This document shows, piece after piece, positions 37,064-47,790 of a stretch of 64,000 bases of DNA. The stretch's first letter is position 1. Every line of letters begins with the position of its first letter. The DNA lies in NCBI GenBank assembly GCA_036244855.1, contig BQKZ01000067.1, forward strand, positions 32,424-96,423, written 5' to 3'. Under the pieces are notes generated by a model. The model had not been told where the DNA came from. It saw only the letters and a program-made list of their open reading frames with translations, and made no database searches. The stretch comes from Temnopleurus reevesii (taxonomy: Eukaryota > Echinodermata > Echinoidea > Temnopleuroida > Temnopleuridae). Made by a program: the position numbers and the translations under genes.

Positions 37064-37781
37064 AAATTCCATCAAGGACGTTACAACCACGTGTCTGGTT
37101 CCTTATCAATTATAATAACGCTAATAATCATCGATTGATTGATGTTATTCTCGACGCACACTGTCGTCACCCCACTGTCTTTGTGAATCGTGTCAACTAC
37201 CAGCCCAGCTTGCCGATAATCATTATGATTGCATTTATTATTGATAAGGGAATTAGAAGTTGGCATGATTAATTCATGTATTATTGATATCAAAACTTTC
37301 ACACTCAGAAGTTGTTTTTGTCGATTTTCAATTATTATATGTATTATCTGTGTATGTTTGTGCTGATATCTTGTTATAGATAAAATATGTTCAGGATGGG
37401 TTGTGCCTTTTAATATACACTCGCCAAAAGGTTTACCCCACGTTGACAGTTTCAAAGATTGTCGCATGAAATGACAATGTAAAGGCAATTTTAATTGCAA
37501 AAGCAAGTTATTGGAAATATGGTCACAATGTTATGTTTTTTTCAATAAAAATGCCCTTTTTTCTTCAAACTCTCGAAATACTTGAACTTTGCAATGCTTT
37601 CTCCCATTTTGGCTCGTGGCATCATGTGTCAGCCGATGGGAATGATTTGACAGTGATCTCACAGACCTGCACACGTAAACGGTATTGCTGATGGATAAAA
37701 AAGTTACCCCGACATAGCATCACATGCAATATCATGCTGTTAAGATACATGTTAATTATCATTTTATAAACTCCATTTCAG

Positions 37782-37893
37782 GTTATTCGGTACGACGTGT
37801 GCTAAGTATACATAGGGGGTTGACGATGTGTAGCCTGCAGCAGACAGCTTATTCCTGGAGACGAGTTTGCGTTAAGGAAGACCTTTCTGCAAG
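37782..37893 (+). pseudogene. isl1: Decayed duplicate of islet LIM2 exon (copy A)
   Basis: A preserved acceptor (CCATTTCAG) is followed by an exon 3 start reading L-F-G-T-T-C-A-K in the correct phase. A 55-bp deletion relative to exon 3 then removes the middle (matching 38196-38250) and shifts the frame, and in-frame TAG codons result. The distal part (37829-37885) again encodes [19 protein letters not shown] in another frame. All seven differences from exon 3 over those 19 codons are synonymous. A 4-bp deletion follows before 'ctgcaag'. No good 5' splice donor was seen. It is therefore a non-functional relic, yet it carries the signature of earlier protein-level constraint. Confidence 0.9.
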
Positions 37894-37929
37894 ATAATAG
37901 ACAAAAAAACAACAAATGATTAGATAGCA

Positions 37930-38110
37930 TATTTTACTTTATTCCGTGCGCGAATGAAAATGCGCGTTGCAATTGGCAAAGTTGCAGTTGATTTGCAGTT
38001 GATTTTTTAGCAACACCACAATAGACTGTTTTCGATGCGTGGCATGCAGCAGAAAACTCATTCCCGGAGACGAGTTTGCGTTGAGGGAAACGGTCTTTTT
38101 TGCAAATGAG
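37930..38110 (+). pseudogene. isl1: Decayed duplicate of islet LIM2 exon (copy B)
   Basis: A second relic lies just before the true exon. It opens with an intron-like 'ctttattcc' joined directly to 'gtgcgcgaa', so the acceptor AG and the first ~17 exon bases are deleted. The central part is scrambled. From about 38015 the sequence follows exon 3 (the part at 38247-38339) closely. Over about 60 bases there is only one substitution, in the Gln codon ('agcagaaaactc' against 'agcagacaactc'), plus a 1-base insertion at its start. A small deletion then shifts the frame at 'gggaaacgg'. Flanking intron sequence ('gacaaaaaac', 'ttattcc') is shared with that before exon 3, so whole exon-plus-intron units were tandemly duplicated. 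Confidence 0.9.
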
Positions 38111-38167
38111 GGACAAAAAACGGTTTAAAATATGATTATTTATGATTTTGTTTAATTTTTATTCCAG

Positions 38168-38415
38168 GTTATTTGGTACCAAGTGCGCGAAATGTGCCCA
38201 GGGTTTCACCAAGAACGACTTTGTGATGCGAGCGCGGAACAAGATCTACCACATAGACTGTTTTCGATGCGTGGCATGCAGCAGACAACTCATTCCCGGA
38301 GACGAGTTTGCGTTGAGGGAAGACGGGCTATTCTGCAAGGCGGACCACGAGGTGATGGAGAGACCGACGGATCGGGACCAGGACAGGACTATCACACATA
38401 GGAATTATATCAATG
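38168..38415 (+). CDS. isl1: Islet coding exon 3 (LIM2 domain)
   Basis: The exon encodes residues 73-154 and parts of split codons Arg72 and Ala155. It holds the complete second LIM domain. The ligands are C78 and C81 ('KCAKC'), H100 and C103 ('YHIDC'), C106 and C109 ('RCVAC'), and C128 and D131 ('FCKAD'). 'NDFVMRAR', '[17 protein letters not shown]' and 'ALREDGLFC' match vertebrate Islet almost residue for residue. The remainder ('[19 protein letters not shown]') is the variable linker toward the homeodomain. The acceptor is TTCCAG and the donor is G|GTGAGT (phase 1). The phase agrees with exon 2 and exon 4. Two pseudo-copies of this exon lie within 400 bp upstream. Confidence 0.97.
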
Positions 38416-38526
38416 GTGAGTTATAAAAAACAGACAAACAAACACACAAACACACAAACGCAAGAACAAAACATTCACAAACAAATGAATAAATGTATAA
38501 TTGTATCGTGTTAGATATAAGTACAT

Positions 38527-38791
38527 CAATCAGAAACGAGGGACCGACCATGTGAACGTCATCATCCGAAAGACCAGGGCGGTGTTTCACCAAGTTACGA
38601 AATCAGGAACTAGGGACCGACCATTAACGTCACCATCCGAAAGACCAGGGCGGTGTTTCACCAAGTTACGAAATCAGAAACGAGGGACCGACCATGTGAA
38701 CGTCACCATCCGAAAGGCCAGGGCGGTGTTTCACCAAGTTACGAAATCAGGAACTAGGGACCGACCATTAACGTCACCATCCGAAAGACCA
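38527..38791. repeat. Higher-order tandem array (73 + 71 bp units)
   Basis: Two related units alternate as A-B-A-B. Unit A reads 'agaaacgagggaccgacca' then 'tgtgaacgtc'. Unit B reads 'aggaactagggaccgacca' then 'ttaacgtc'. Both end in 'agggcggtgtttcaccaag'. The dimer is 144 bp, a multiple of three, so a 122-codon frame stays open (38501-38869). That frame is a by-product of the period. The unit's terminal phrase is the TIR of the MITE that follows. Confidence 0.9.
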
Positions 38792-38961
38792 GGGTGGTGT
38801 TTCATCAACGCACGAAAGATTTTAAGTACGATTTTACGCACAATTGGTATCAGTTCTTGTGCAGAATGATAGACAGTGTTATCCGTACATTACTCATAAA
38901 ATACCCGTCTTCCTTGAAGTCGTTCGTATTACTGTAAGAAGGATTTGGTGAAACACCGCCC
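38792..38961. mobile_element. MITE with GGGYGGTGTTTCA termini
   Basis: The left terminus is GGGTGGTGTTTCATCAACG and the right terminus is TTTGGTGAAACACCGCCC, its near complement. Inner arms ('agtacgattttacgcac' against 'gttcgtattactgtaag') and a 'tggtatcagttcttgtgc' core complete a 170-bp palindromic element. Elements of this type, with ends reading GGGC(G/C)GTGTTTCA, are common in marine invertebrate genomes. That is general knowledge and was not checked here. Confidence 0.75.
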
Positions 38962-40621
38962 AGAATCAAGGTTCCTTGTTTTTACCTCAATCGAATTTCA
39001 AATACCCCTGAACTTGAATAGTAGTGCACGCTACAACGTCCAATTTCCGTGACGAACTTCTTCCAATGACGAACACTTAATCCGAAGGTCATACCGATTC
39101 GAAGTTCCCTTGGACTTTGAAATACGTCATCAGATTTGATATTTAAAAATTGGCTCTCTTAAGTGTCCGAAAATACCCATTCATTATGTACGTATGAAAG
39201 AGATGCATTAGCATCAACAAACATTAACTGATTAAAGTGGAAAATAAAAATAGAAATTAAGTTCTGACATAAGTTAGTCTTAAAACCGAACTATGAATAA
39301 CCAACCTTGAACTTCAGTCCCGCAGATAAAGATTCATGTATAATGTTCCTTGGGAAGATCTTACAAATCTAAAATTACAGTTCAAACATCGCGCTATAAT
39401 CAGGGGAGACGCCCTATAACTAAAATGGAAATATAATCAGAGTTGTTATGCTAGTCAAGTGTGAATTCGAAACATATCTAGTCTCCAAATGGGTAGCTAA
39501 TAACGAATAAAAGGAGATATCACGCTGACAGGAATCTTTTAATTTTCTGGTCAATTTGAGATGTAGAGGATGACACCTAATAATAGCCAATGCAAACAGA
39601 ATCCTGGTGAAACTCCCTGAGATGTGTCATACACAAGACATCTTCCCCACTCGGTTGAGACATGTATTCAGTGGGATGTATTCGTTTACCGTGTTTTCCT
39701 TTCCGATCAACTGTGAGAAAAGGGAGGAATAGGTTTTTAGGTTCCGACAATTTGTTTGAAATTGTCTTCGATAGGTGATGAGTACATGTGTGAATAAGAT
39801 AATAATGTTGTCTTCCGTAAATCTCTGGTGACATTAGTGTTCTGAAACATTGTATTTTGATGTTTTGACAACGACGAATTACGTGGTCATAAGAAAGGCC
39901 ACCGAAATGATCGTTAAATGGAATTCTCTAATTCGAATTGCCCAAGTCATTTAGCACGGTAATAAAAGCGATAAGAAATGAAATCTTGGACACGGTTAGA
40001 ATTTATTTCTATAATCCTAGAGAAGATATCTGCAGCATAGTCTCAAGAACTGATGTAACTGTAAAATTGTGTTCCTCGTTATCATCATCTTTATCCTCCT
40101 GACAAGATTGGGCCAGTGTTAAGATGCTTTTAAAATGTACCAAATGTATGAAAATTACATTTGAACACCTGTATTGCCTCAGTTTTATGTAGATTCCTTT
40201 AGAATAATGAAAATCTTAATTTCAAAGCAATTCGCGAGACTCTGCTGCCATAAATTCAGTAAAATGTTCTATTATCTTATCTAGTAGATGATTAAAACAT
40301 ATTTCTATATCGACTGAGTAAGGAGTTTTGACTGAACTTTGGAAAGTAAAATCTCACTCTCAATGAGGACCTATATTATGTATTAAACAGACAATGAATG
40401 CATTTGATAAGCTAACAGTTTCACTTTTAGCCATGTTGCCCTGTATATATAGTCAGCCGATGTCCCAATTCATGTCCTAAATGGTGTCGATTTGGGCCTT
40501 TAAAATCGTCATCCAACGCATCCACGGCTACTTGTGCACGCAGCGTTCGGCGGATAGAAATCGTATAGAGAGATGTTATTACAAAATGGAGTTGAGCGCC
40601 CTATGGGCATGTGTGCATCTA

Positions 40622-40867
40622 AAGGTCGAGTCAAACCTTTGCGTTTTTAGCCTGCGTCGGCCCAGCGTTTTGCATATTAAAGACGCTGCCTGAACGCAAA
40701 GCATACGCGGATCAGACAGTGGACTGACGTTCGGTTTGTACTCAACGAGCGTACACCGAGCGTCATTCCACTGTATGACATGCGTCATTGTGCGTGTAGG
40801 GAGCGGTTTTATGTCCAAATACGCTGGGTTGACGCAGGCTAAAAACGCAAAGGTGTGAATCGGCCTT
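40622..40867. mobile_element. Palindromic MITE, family A copy 3
   Basis: The ends AAGGTCGAGTCAAACCTTTG and AAAGGTGTGAATCGGCCTT are near complements. The internal 'cctgcgtcggcccagcg' and 'gatcagacagtggactgac' match the other copies. TA dinucleotides flank both ends. It lies in intron 3 about 2.2 kb after exon 3. Confidence 0.9.
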
Positions 40868-41039
40868 TACACTTCAAAGGATGGGAGGGAAATTCTTGGA
40901 GTAGTGACGTTTTACGAGTCCTCCTGAATCAGTGACAACACCTAAATTAGTGTTCCCTGATTTTTTTTCCTCTTCTCTCTCCTGTCTCACTCAATCCCGT
41001 AGCATCTTCGTGCACCCTTACTCCAGTTTAGTCATAATC

Positions 41040-41300
41040 TGACCACAGGCAGCTAGGGGCGTAGTGAGGTCTTAAATTTTGTGTGGGGGGGTGAATTGGA
41101 AGGATAATGTGACGAAGTAAATGTTTTGGGTGTTATGGAAGAGGATGGGGTGATTGGAAAAATAATTTACAGGTAGCAGGGGTGTAGTGATTTCTGGAAC
41201 TTTGTGAAATGTGTATGGGGGGGGGGTTGATTAGAAAGATAATTTCACATGCTTGATGATGGGGCGTAGTAAGATGGGTGCAACATATCCTTAAAGATTT
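41040..41300. repeat. G-rich degenerate repeat
   Basis: Units of 'ggggcgtagtgaggt', 'ggtgtagtgatttctgg' and 'gggcgtagtaagatggg' recur at about 110-130 base spacing with G runs and 'attggaaRgataatttc' phrases. This suggests a degenerate low-copy tandem repeat. No coding. Confidence 0.5.
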
Positions 41301-42469
41301 TCTGTTATGGTGGTATCCTTTTTAGCACTTTAAAACGACAGTGAAGCATAATATTTTAATATATCAATGTCATTTAATTGTCAGTTATTCTGACAAAGTA
41401 TTCTAAAGCAAGGACCAAAATGATCAAGACCCCCCCCCCCCACCTTACAATTTTTTTTCGACATGAAAGAATCGCCTTCAAGCGGACAATTTGGGGAGCG
41501 TGATCATTCTCGGTATGGCTTAGGGCGGGCCTGTGGTCAACCCATTGTGGGTTTAAGAGCCACGTCGGCAATGTGATGTAGGAGAGGTTTAGGAAGATAC
41601 ATGAAGAGTGGATCTTACTTCGGGAATGATTACTTTATCCTCGATTTTGCTTCTCCTTTTAAGATTTGGTAAAAAATTTGCTATGCATGCTGTCTATGGA
41701 TGAATATTACAACATGGTTCTCTGCAGATTAATGAACATCGTGAATAAATTAATGAAGGAAGGAATTAGGGCAAGCTAAAACCAGTCGGGTGCCCGTTAT
41801 TGGAAATACATGTTTCATGTGGCAGTTTTTTTTTTTTTTTTTGGGGGGGGGGAATCAATATATCAAGATGAATGACATGATTAGCTGCATGTTCTTGTCT
41901 TGGGCAGTTTAGGCAGTTTACATGACAAGGAAGTGTATAGAAGAGATATAGATGTACTCGAAAAGGGGGTGAGCAGGAACACGGGGTGAAGACGGACACA
42001 CGTAATCTTTTCCTATGATGTGGATCATCGTATGGACCATGGTTTATTGGATTCAGGCATGTATAAAGCGTACAATGTACGCTCACTTTCCACTCCATTG
42101 GAGTATTCCAGCAAAGTATTTCAATTAAAGCACTCACTGCTAAATTGACCAAAATATATAGAAAAAGTAAAGGTAATATACAACAAGATTCTGTCCCTCT
42201 TTTACCACGATGTTTCTGTTCATCACTTGACGACACAGAAAGTCTTCATATACCTTCCTCGCGATACACGTTCCCATTCACTCACGTTCCATTTTAGGAA
42301 TTTCTCTCTATTTCTCTTTCTCTCCCTCTTTCTTTAAGAAACGTTTCATCTTGTGATTGACACAGAGTGGGTCGTTTGGAAAGTATGACACGACACCCAG
42401 ACAACACAACAAATCGAGACATAATAATCATCGGTTTCATTCAAGGGGCATTTCATAGCTCCGAAGCCA

Positions 42470-42770
42470 CCTGGGGGCTCTTATAGGCAGACCTTGCGGC
42501 CGGCATTTTCGGCGTAGAGTTACCTCGGCGGGCCGCTGTGTTTCACGGACGGGCGAGCGACAGTATCGCGCTGCATACAACATTCGCAGATTGATTTCAC
42601 CGAGCTCGAGTTGAACGGCTGCCGTTTATTGTTACTATTCAAAACGACTAACAAACAAAAAACCTGACTGAAATTGCGAGTAGGGAAAAAATGCAGCTTA
42701 AACGAGCAGACTGCTTCAATTCGAGATGAATATACCCGAGCTCGTAAGTGAAATCATTCCCACTGCGTTA
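42470..42770. promoter_or_regulatory. GC-rich intronic island, candidate regulatory element
   Basis: About 42480-42600 is strongly GC- and CpG-rich ('cttgcggccggcattttcgg', 'acggacgggcgagcgacag') within an AT-rich intron. A Sox-like 'attgtta' lies nearby at about 42630. No splice-bounded open frame of note was seen. Suggestive only. Confidence 0.25.
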
Positions 42771-43200
42771 ATATCTTTTCAAAATTATATCGTACATCTC
42801 GTTGGGTATCTGCCTTGAGGGGATGAGACAGTATTCGTGATGGCAGCTTTCATTGATTTTCCTTTCTTTCCTTTTTTGTATCTTCAGGGATACCATATCA
42901 CTTTCCCACAGCCGAAACTCGAGGGATGATTATAGAATCGGTGATTTTTGTTCGAATGAATGAGCGCATTTATCCTATATTTCTATCCTCATATCAATGC
43001 TGTGAATGGATTCTAATGTTACGGCACCATACCTCGAAATTCAATGCACTCATTTTTTCTATTTTATGATATTTTTTTTTGTACTGTGGATCTGTCATAT
43101 TTCTGAAGAGTCAATGTCCTTGTGTTGAAGAATGTGCCTAGATTTCTTAGAAACCATGCATTTTGTCTGTCACATATTGTCTACTGTATAGGGGGCCGTG

Positions 43201-43859
43201 AAACGGGTGGGGGGGGGGGGGGGTTGGGGCNNNNNNNNNNNNNNNNNNNNNNNNNNNNNNNNNNNNNNNNNNNNNNNNNNNNNNNNNNNNNNNNNNNNNN
43301 NNNNNNNNNNNNNNNNNNNNNNNNNNNNNNNNNNNNNNNNNNNNNNNNNNNNNNNNNNNNNNNNNNNNNNNNNNNNNNNNNNNNNNNNNNNNNNNNNNNN
43401 NNNNNNNNNNNNNNNNNNNNNNNNNNNNNNNNNNNNNNNNNNNNNNNNNNNNNNNNNNNNNNNNNNNNNNNNNNNNNNNNNNNNNNNNNNNNNNNNNNNN
43501 NNNNNNNNNNNNNNNNNNNNNNNNNNNNNNNNNNNNNNNNNNNNNNNNNNNNNNNNNNNNNNNNNNNNNNNNNNNNNNNNNNNNNNNNNNNNNNNNNNNN
43601 NNNNNNNNNNNNNNNNNNNNNNNNNNNNNNNNNNNNNNNNNNNNNNNNNNNNNNNNNNNNNNNNNNNNNNNNNNNNNNNNNNNNNNNNNNNNNNNNNNNN
43701 NNNNNNNNNNNNNNNNNNNNNNNNNNNNNNNNNNNNNNNNNNNNNNNNNNNNNNNNNNNNNNNNNNNNNNNNNNNNNNNNNNNNNNNNNNNNNNNNNNNN
43801 NNNNNNNNNNNNNNNNNNNNNNNNNNNNNNNNNNNNNNNNNNNCCCCCCCCCCCCCCCT
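43201..43859. other. Assembly gap bounded by poly-G and poly-C
   Basis: Ns occupy 43231-43843. The left edge is a long G run (about 43207-43223, then GTTGGGGC). The right edge is a run of C. Open frames of more than 200 codons through it are meaningless. Opposite homopolymers at the two edges would fit an inverted structure or unresolved homopolymers. Confidence 0.95.
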
Positions 43860-44747
43860 CCTCACTCAATCATCGCATCATTATCACCAATGAACCATTC
43901 GTATGTGTTTATAAAATCACCATCAATTCATACAAATAGACGCCCTATTAGGCTGAAGTACCCACCGATTGGCCGTCTAAATTGCTGAAAAAAAATCAAC
44001 ATGACAATTTCCACGCGGTAATTCTCGCACCCATTTGTTACTGTCACCTTGAATCTGTGAGTTGTTTCTGTTTCAAGTGACGCGCGAAAAGTGGATCCAT
44101 TTATCATGCTTGTCTGTCCTTAAACCTGAAGAAAGTGCTACGCAGTGTGTGTATTCATCTTGTTTTAGATCGATACAAAAGTGTAGCTGGAAAAGGAGAA
44201 AAGATTCATTATAATTTTGTTCAAGGTATACGAGGCTGATAAAATGGTCAGAAAGGACAGTGTTCTTATTATATAGCACGAGGAATCTCTTAAAATTCAC
44301 ATCCTTTATTTAACACCTTTCTTAATTTTTCATACGAACAGGTCTTACCAATGCTCAAGCGCTATTCGGTTTTCATATGATTACTAGTTTTAAGTTAAGA
44401 TTTTCACCTCCAAATTGTCTTTCGCACTTTTCCTTTGTAAGTTTGTTTAATCAGAGGGAAGAAAAAAAATACTAACTCAATATCTTAGGTAGATGGCTAA
44501 TTATCAGCATTCCCTCATATTATCCTTTTTACTGACATTAATTTTTATACTATGTACATTATAAATGTCATACCCTGTACATTATTTAAAGAAAATTATG
44601 ATGAACAAAGCCTTACAGGTACACACACACACCTAACGCACAGCCACGCACACATATATTATTTGTTATTTTCTTTACTTTCTCCTTGTATACTATGTAC
44701 ACATCTTCATAAGATAAAATACCATTTTCATCAAATCCGCCATCATA

Positions 44748-44750
<3 letters not shown>

Positions 44751-44797
<47 letters not shown>

Positions 44798-44960
44798 TAA
44801 GATTCATAATATGGCATTTATACACACAAATATATGCGCCTCACTCAACTGCACACGCACACATACACACACACACCTCACATACACACATCACATACGT
44901 ATACATCTCACGCACACATCGCTTATATATAAACACACATATCACATACACAGCACACTC
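44751..44960. repeat. (CA)n microsatellite and CA-rich flank
   Basis: A pure CA tract at 44751-44795 is followed by about 160 bases of interrupted CA/CATA sequence. Confidence 0.95.
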
Positions 44961-45000
44961 AAACATTATACCTAATCATACATTTACCTTTCCTCACTAT

Positions 45001-45255
45001 CTACATTCCTCTATTCCACCTTCTCCACCACCACCCCCCACCATCATCCTCCTCCTCCGCATCCTCATCCATTCAAGCTCCCACCGATTACTTGCACATT
45101 GCTTATATACACACATACAATTGTACATCTATTCATATATTTATCTTTTCTCTATATCTCCATTCCTCTATTCTACCTTCTCCACCACCACCCCCACCAT
45201 CATCCTCCTCCTCCGCATCCTCATCAATTCAAGCTCCCACCGATTACCTCACATC
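45001..45255. repeat. Two-copy tandem repeat, about 157 bp
   Basis: 'cattcctctattcYacc', 'ttctccaccaccaccc', 'catcctcctcctccgcatcc' and 'caagctcccaccgattac' occur in order at 45001-45092 and again at 45158-45247. A reported Pro/Ser-rich frame derives from this repeat. Confidence 0.9.
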
Positions 45256-47676
45256 ACATGCTTCACATCTGCCCGTAAACGGAGGGGCGTTTTCCCCTCG
45301 CCACCTTAATGCATATACAACAAACCAAATTAATTCTAACGTAAACACTGGAAAGTGAGCTTTTATCCGCCATCCGAGCGGGCGCATCACAGTTTACATG
45401 AGCGCAACTCCATCATAAATCTTCCCGCCATTTCCACATCTCATGTAGCTATATAACCCAAACGTGCAAGTACTCTGGCCTGTAATTTATCTCCCTTCTA
45501 CAAACGCCGCGCAAAAACCCACTTTTCGCTTCTCCTCGTTTTTTTTCCTTTTCTATTTATCAATACCATACAAACCTAACACTATCACCGTATTATTTTT
45601 TTCTCGTATGACCGTTCTATTTGATTTCTCTAACTTCCAACCATGTTTTGATTATGCGATATGGGATATGGATATTGCCGTTTGTTGATTTCCATAATGT
45701 TTGGAGAAGATATCTGACACGTTTCTCTTTTTCATCTGTTGCATAAGTTATACCGACTCTGACAAATAAAAATGATGAAATATTTATTTGAATATTGGAT
45801 GTAGCATGCTTGCCTGGGAAGCCATTCGTATCTACACAGTCATCTCTCCCTTATCACCACGTTCCATCTCCAAATAATCATTATTGTAACCAGTGTTTCA
45901 TCCATTTCCTCTCTTCCTCTCTCTCTCTCTCTCTTTTCATCCTTGTATACGGAGATGAGCACGCACGCAGGAAGGCGTGAAATCATTTTTCAGCTTGAAA
46001 TTTTCCAATTAATTCTACAAGCGCGAGCCGTGAAATCTAGTGCTTATGGGGCCATTAAAGATTCATGCACTCATTTTCTGGCGGGCGTCTTATCTGTCTA
46101 TACTCGCTACAGGAGACCGGGAGGTGAAGCGCATCATGACAAAAGCTACCGGCAGAACACAACCAGCAGGTCATTTTTTCCCTGCTAATTGTGTTTCATC
46201 TGCATGAATTATGCTGGTGAAAACATGGCTTTTCGCTTCTGAAATGCTCATGCAAACATTGTCATGATTCAGCTTTAGTAATTAATCGCATTTTCACAAA
46301 TTTATATAGTCCTACCTCATTCTGACGTTTTTCTTAGAATTAGAGATATTGTTTGAATTTCTAAAAGCAATATACATACAAACTGTTTCACTAAAGATGC
46401 AAAAGATAAATTAAAATTTTGGCAAAAAATAGAATGATGACAAATACCGGTATGATATATATTTTTGAAAGGGCATTATCTAAAAAAAAGTTTGTCCATA
46501 CTTATATCTTTTATGGAACGGCGGATAATTATTATCATGCTGTCAAAAGACATATTTACTTTAAATTTTGATCGCGTTTGTTCATGCGACAACCAGCATT
46601 GTTCGGTAATCATCCTCTTCGGCAACTCTATTGCGTTTTGGTATAGGTATAACCTTTCGGCTAGCTTCAGGCCTGATTAAGATCTCATCTCACGCGTTCT
46701 TTTTATGTCCACCTCTCCAGTGTATACACACCTCTTGTTTATCATGTGTGTGTATGAATTATGATATTCCGTGTGCAGTGATGCATAACCATGCCTTGCC
46801 AAAGTTGATACGGGCGATAATAAGCACTGTAGGAAGAATGGAGAAATTAATTGGACAAAGCAAACAAATTCAGTCAAGCTTTCGCAATAGCATCATGAAC
46901 AAAAAGTCGATTGAATACGAAGAGGCGATAATCTATTTCCGAAAAAAAGTTAAGTGGGTCACAGACGATAGAACCGTACGCCATAAATTCAACTGTGCGG
47001 ACACAACAATCGCAAGCCGGTTCCGATTTGAATAATATAACAAAGAACCATTGAATTTGCGTTCGACTTAATGTTTCGAAAAATGTTCATATCGTGTTAA
47101 TTGGCTTCCCCGTTGATTCGCTGAACAAGTGCGACATTTGATCGGCATTTCTATGTGGAATGAGAGGGAAGGGAATGACTCCGTGTGCGTCTAGCTTTTG
47201 TGAATGCGTAAATGGAAGTTGTTTGCATTGTCGTAATCCTTTGTTTCTTCTGCTCTCAGTGACATAGATAGACTTCTCGCTCTGCTTGTCAAGCGGGCAA
47301 GAGACAAGGTATTCGGGTTGTGAAGCACGACGTCATAGTTTGGGGAATATCACCCAGGGAATTGTCGCTTCCAATTCGTGTGAAAGTACTTTGAGCAGCA
47401 GCCTGTTGCCAAATTGATGACTTTATTATGAAAACCTGTTGCTTCATTTCCCGCGATATATTAGCCTGACTGTGTCTAGCTTTTCGGAAGAGTTCAACGA
47501 GGGACAGAAAATACTGACTGTTCAAACTGGTGAAAATATTTGATATGGAATAATTAATGTGATTGAAACCTTTTGGTAATCCTAAGACAAGCCCTTTTGC
47601 GTCTCCATTGATAATCATTCGTTGAATAACCTTTAACCATTTCAAGTGGCAGTTAATTCGTTTTCCCCTTCTCACA

Positions 47677-47743
47677 GCAACAACAACAACAACAACAACT
47701 ATTACTACTACTACTACTACTACTATTACTACTACTATTACTT

Positions 47744-47785
<42 letters not shown>

Positions 47786-47790
47786 ATATT
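47677..47790. repeat. (CAA)n/(CTA)n compound microsatellite
   Basis: CAA units pass into a long CTA/TTA array. Confidence 0.95.

Larger units (their letters stand above)
29776..38167 (+). other. isl1: Islet intron 2 (8.4 kb)
   Basis: The donor is GTAGGT and the acceptor TTATTCCAG. The intron contains a 129-bp tandem duplication, an ATT-rich microsatellite, two LINE 3' ends, a MITE and two pseudo-copies of exon 3. About 33.9-34.9 kb is GC-richer than the rest and could include an enhancer. The short frames 30699-30986 and 34371-34742 lack family motifs. Confidence 0.85.

Noticed and set aside
38501..38869. 122-codon frame with repeated blocks, first thought to be a repetitive protein
   Set aside because: The 144-bp tandem dimer is a multiple of three, which keeps the frame open by chance. 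The repeat unit is a MITE terminus and lies in an intron.
43122..43988. Several 230-290 codon open frames
   Set aside because: They consist of Ns plus poly-G/poly-C flanks.
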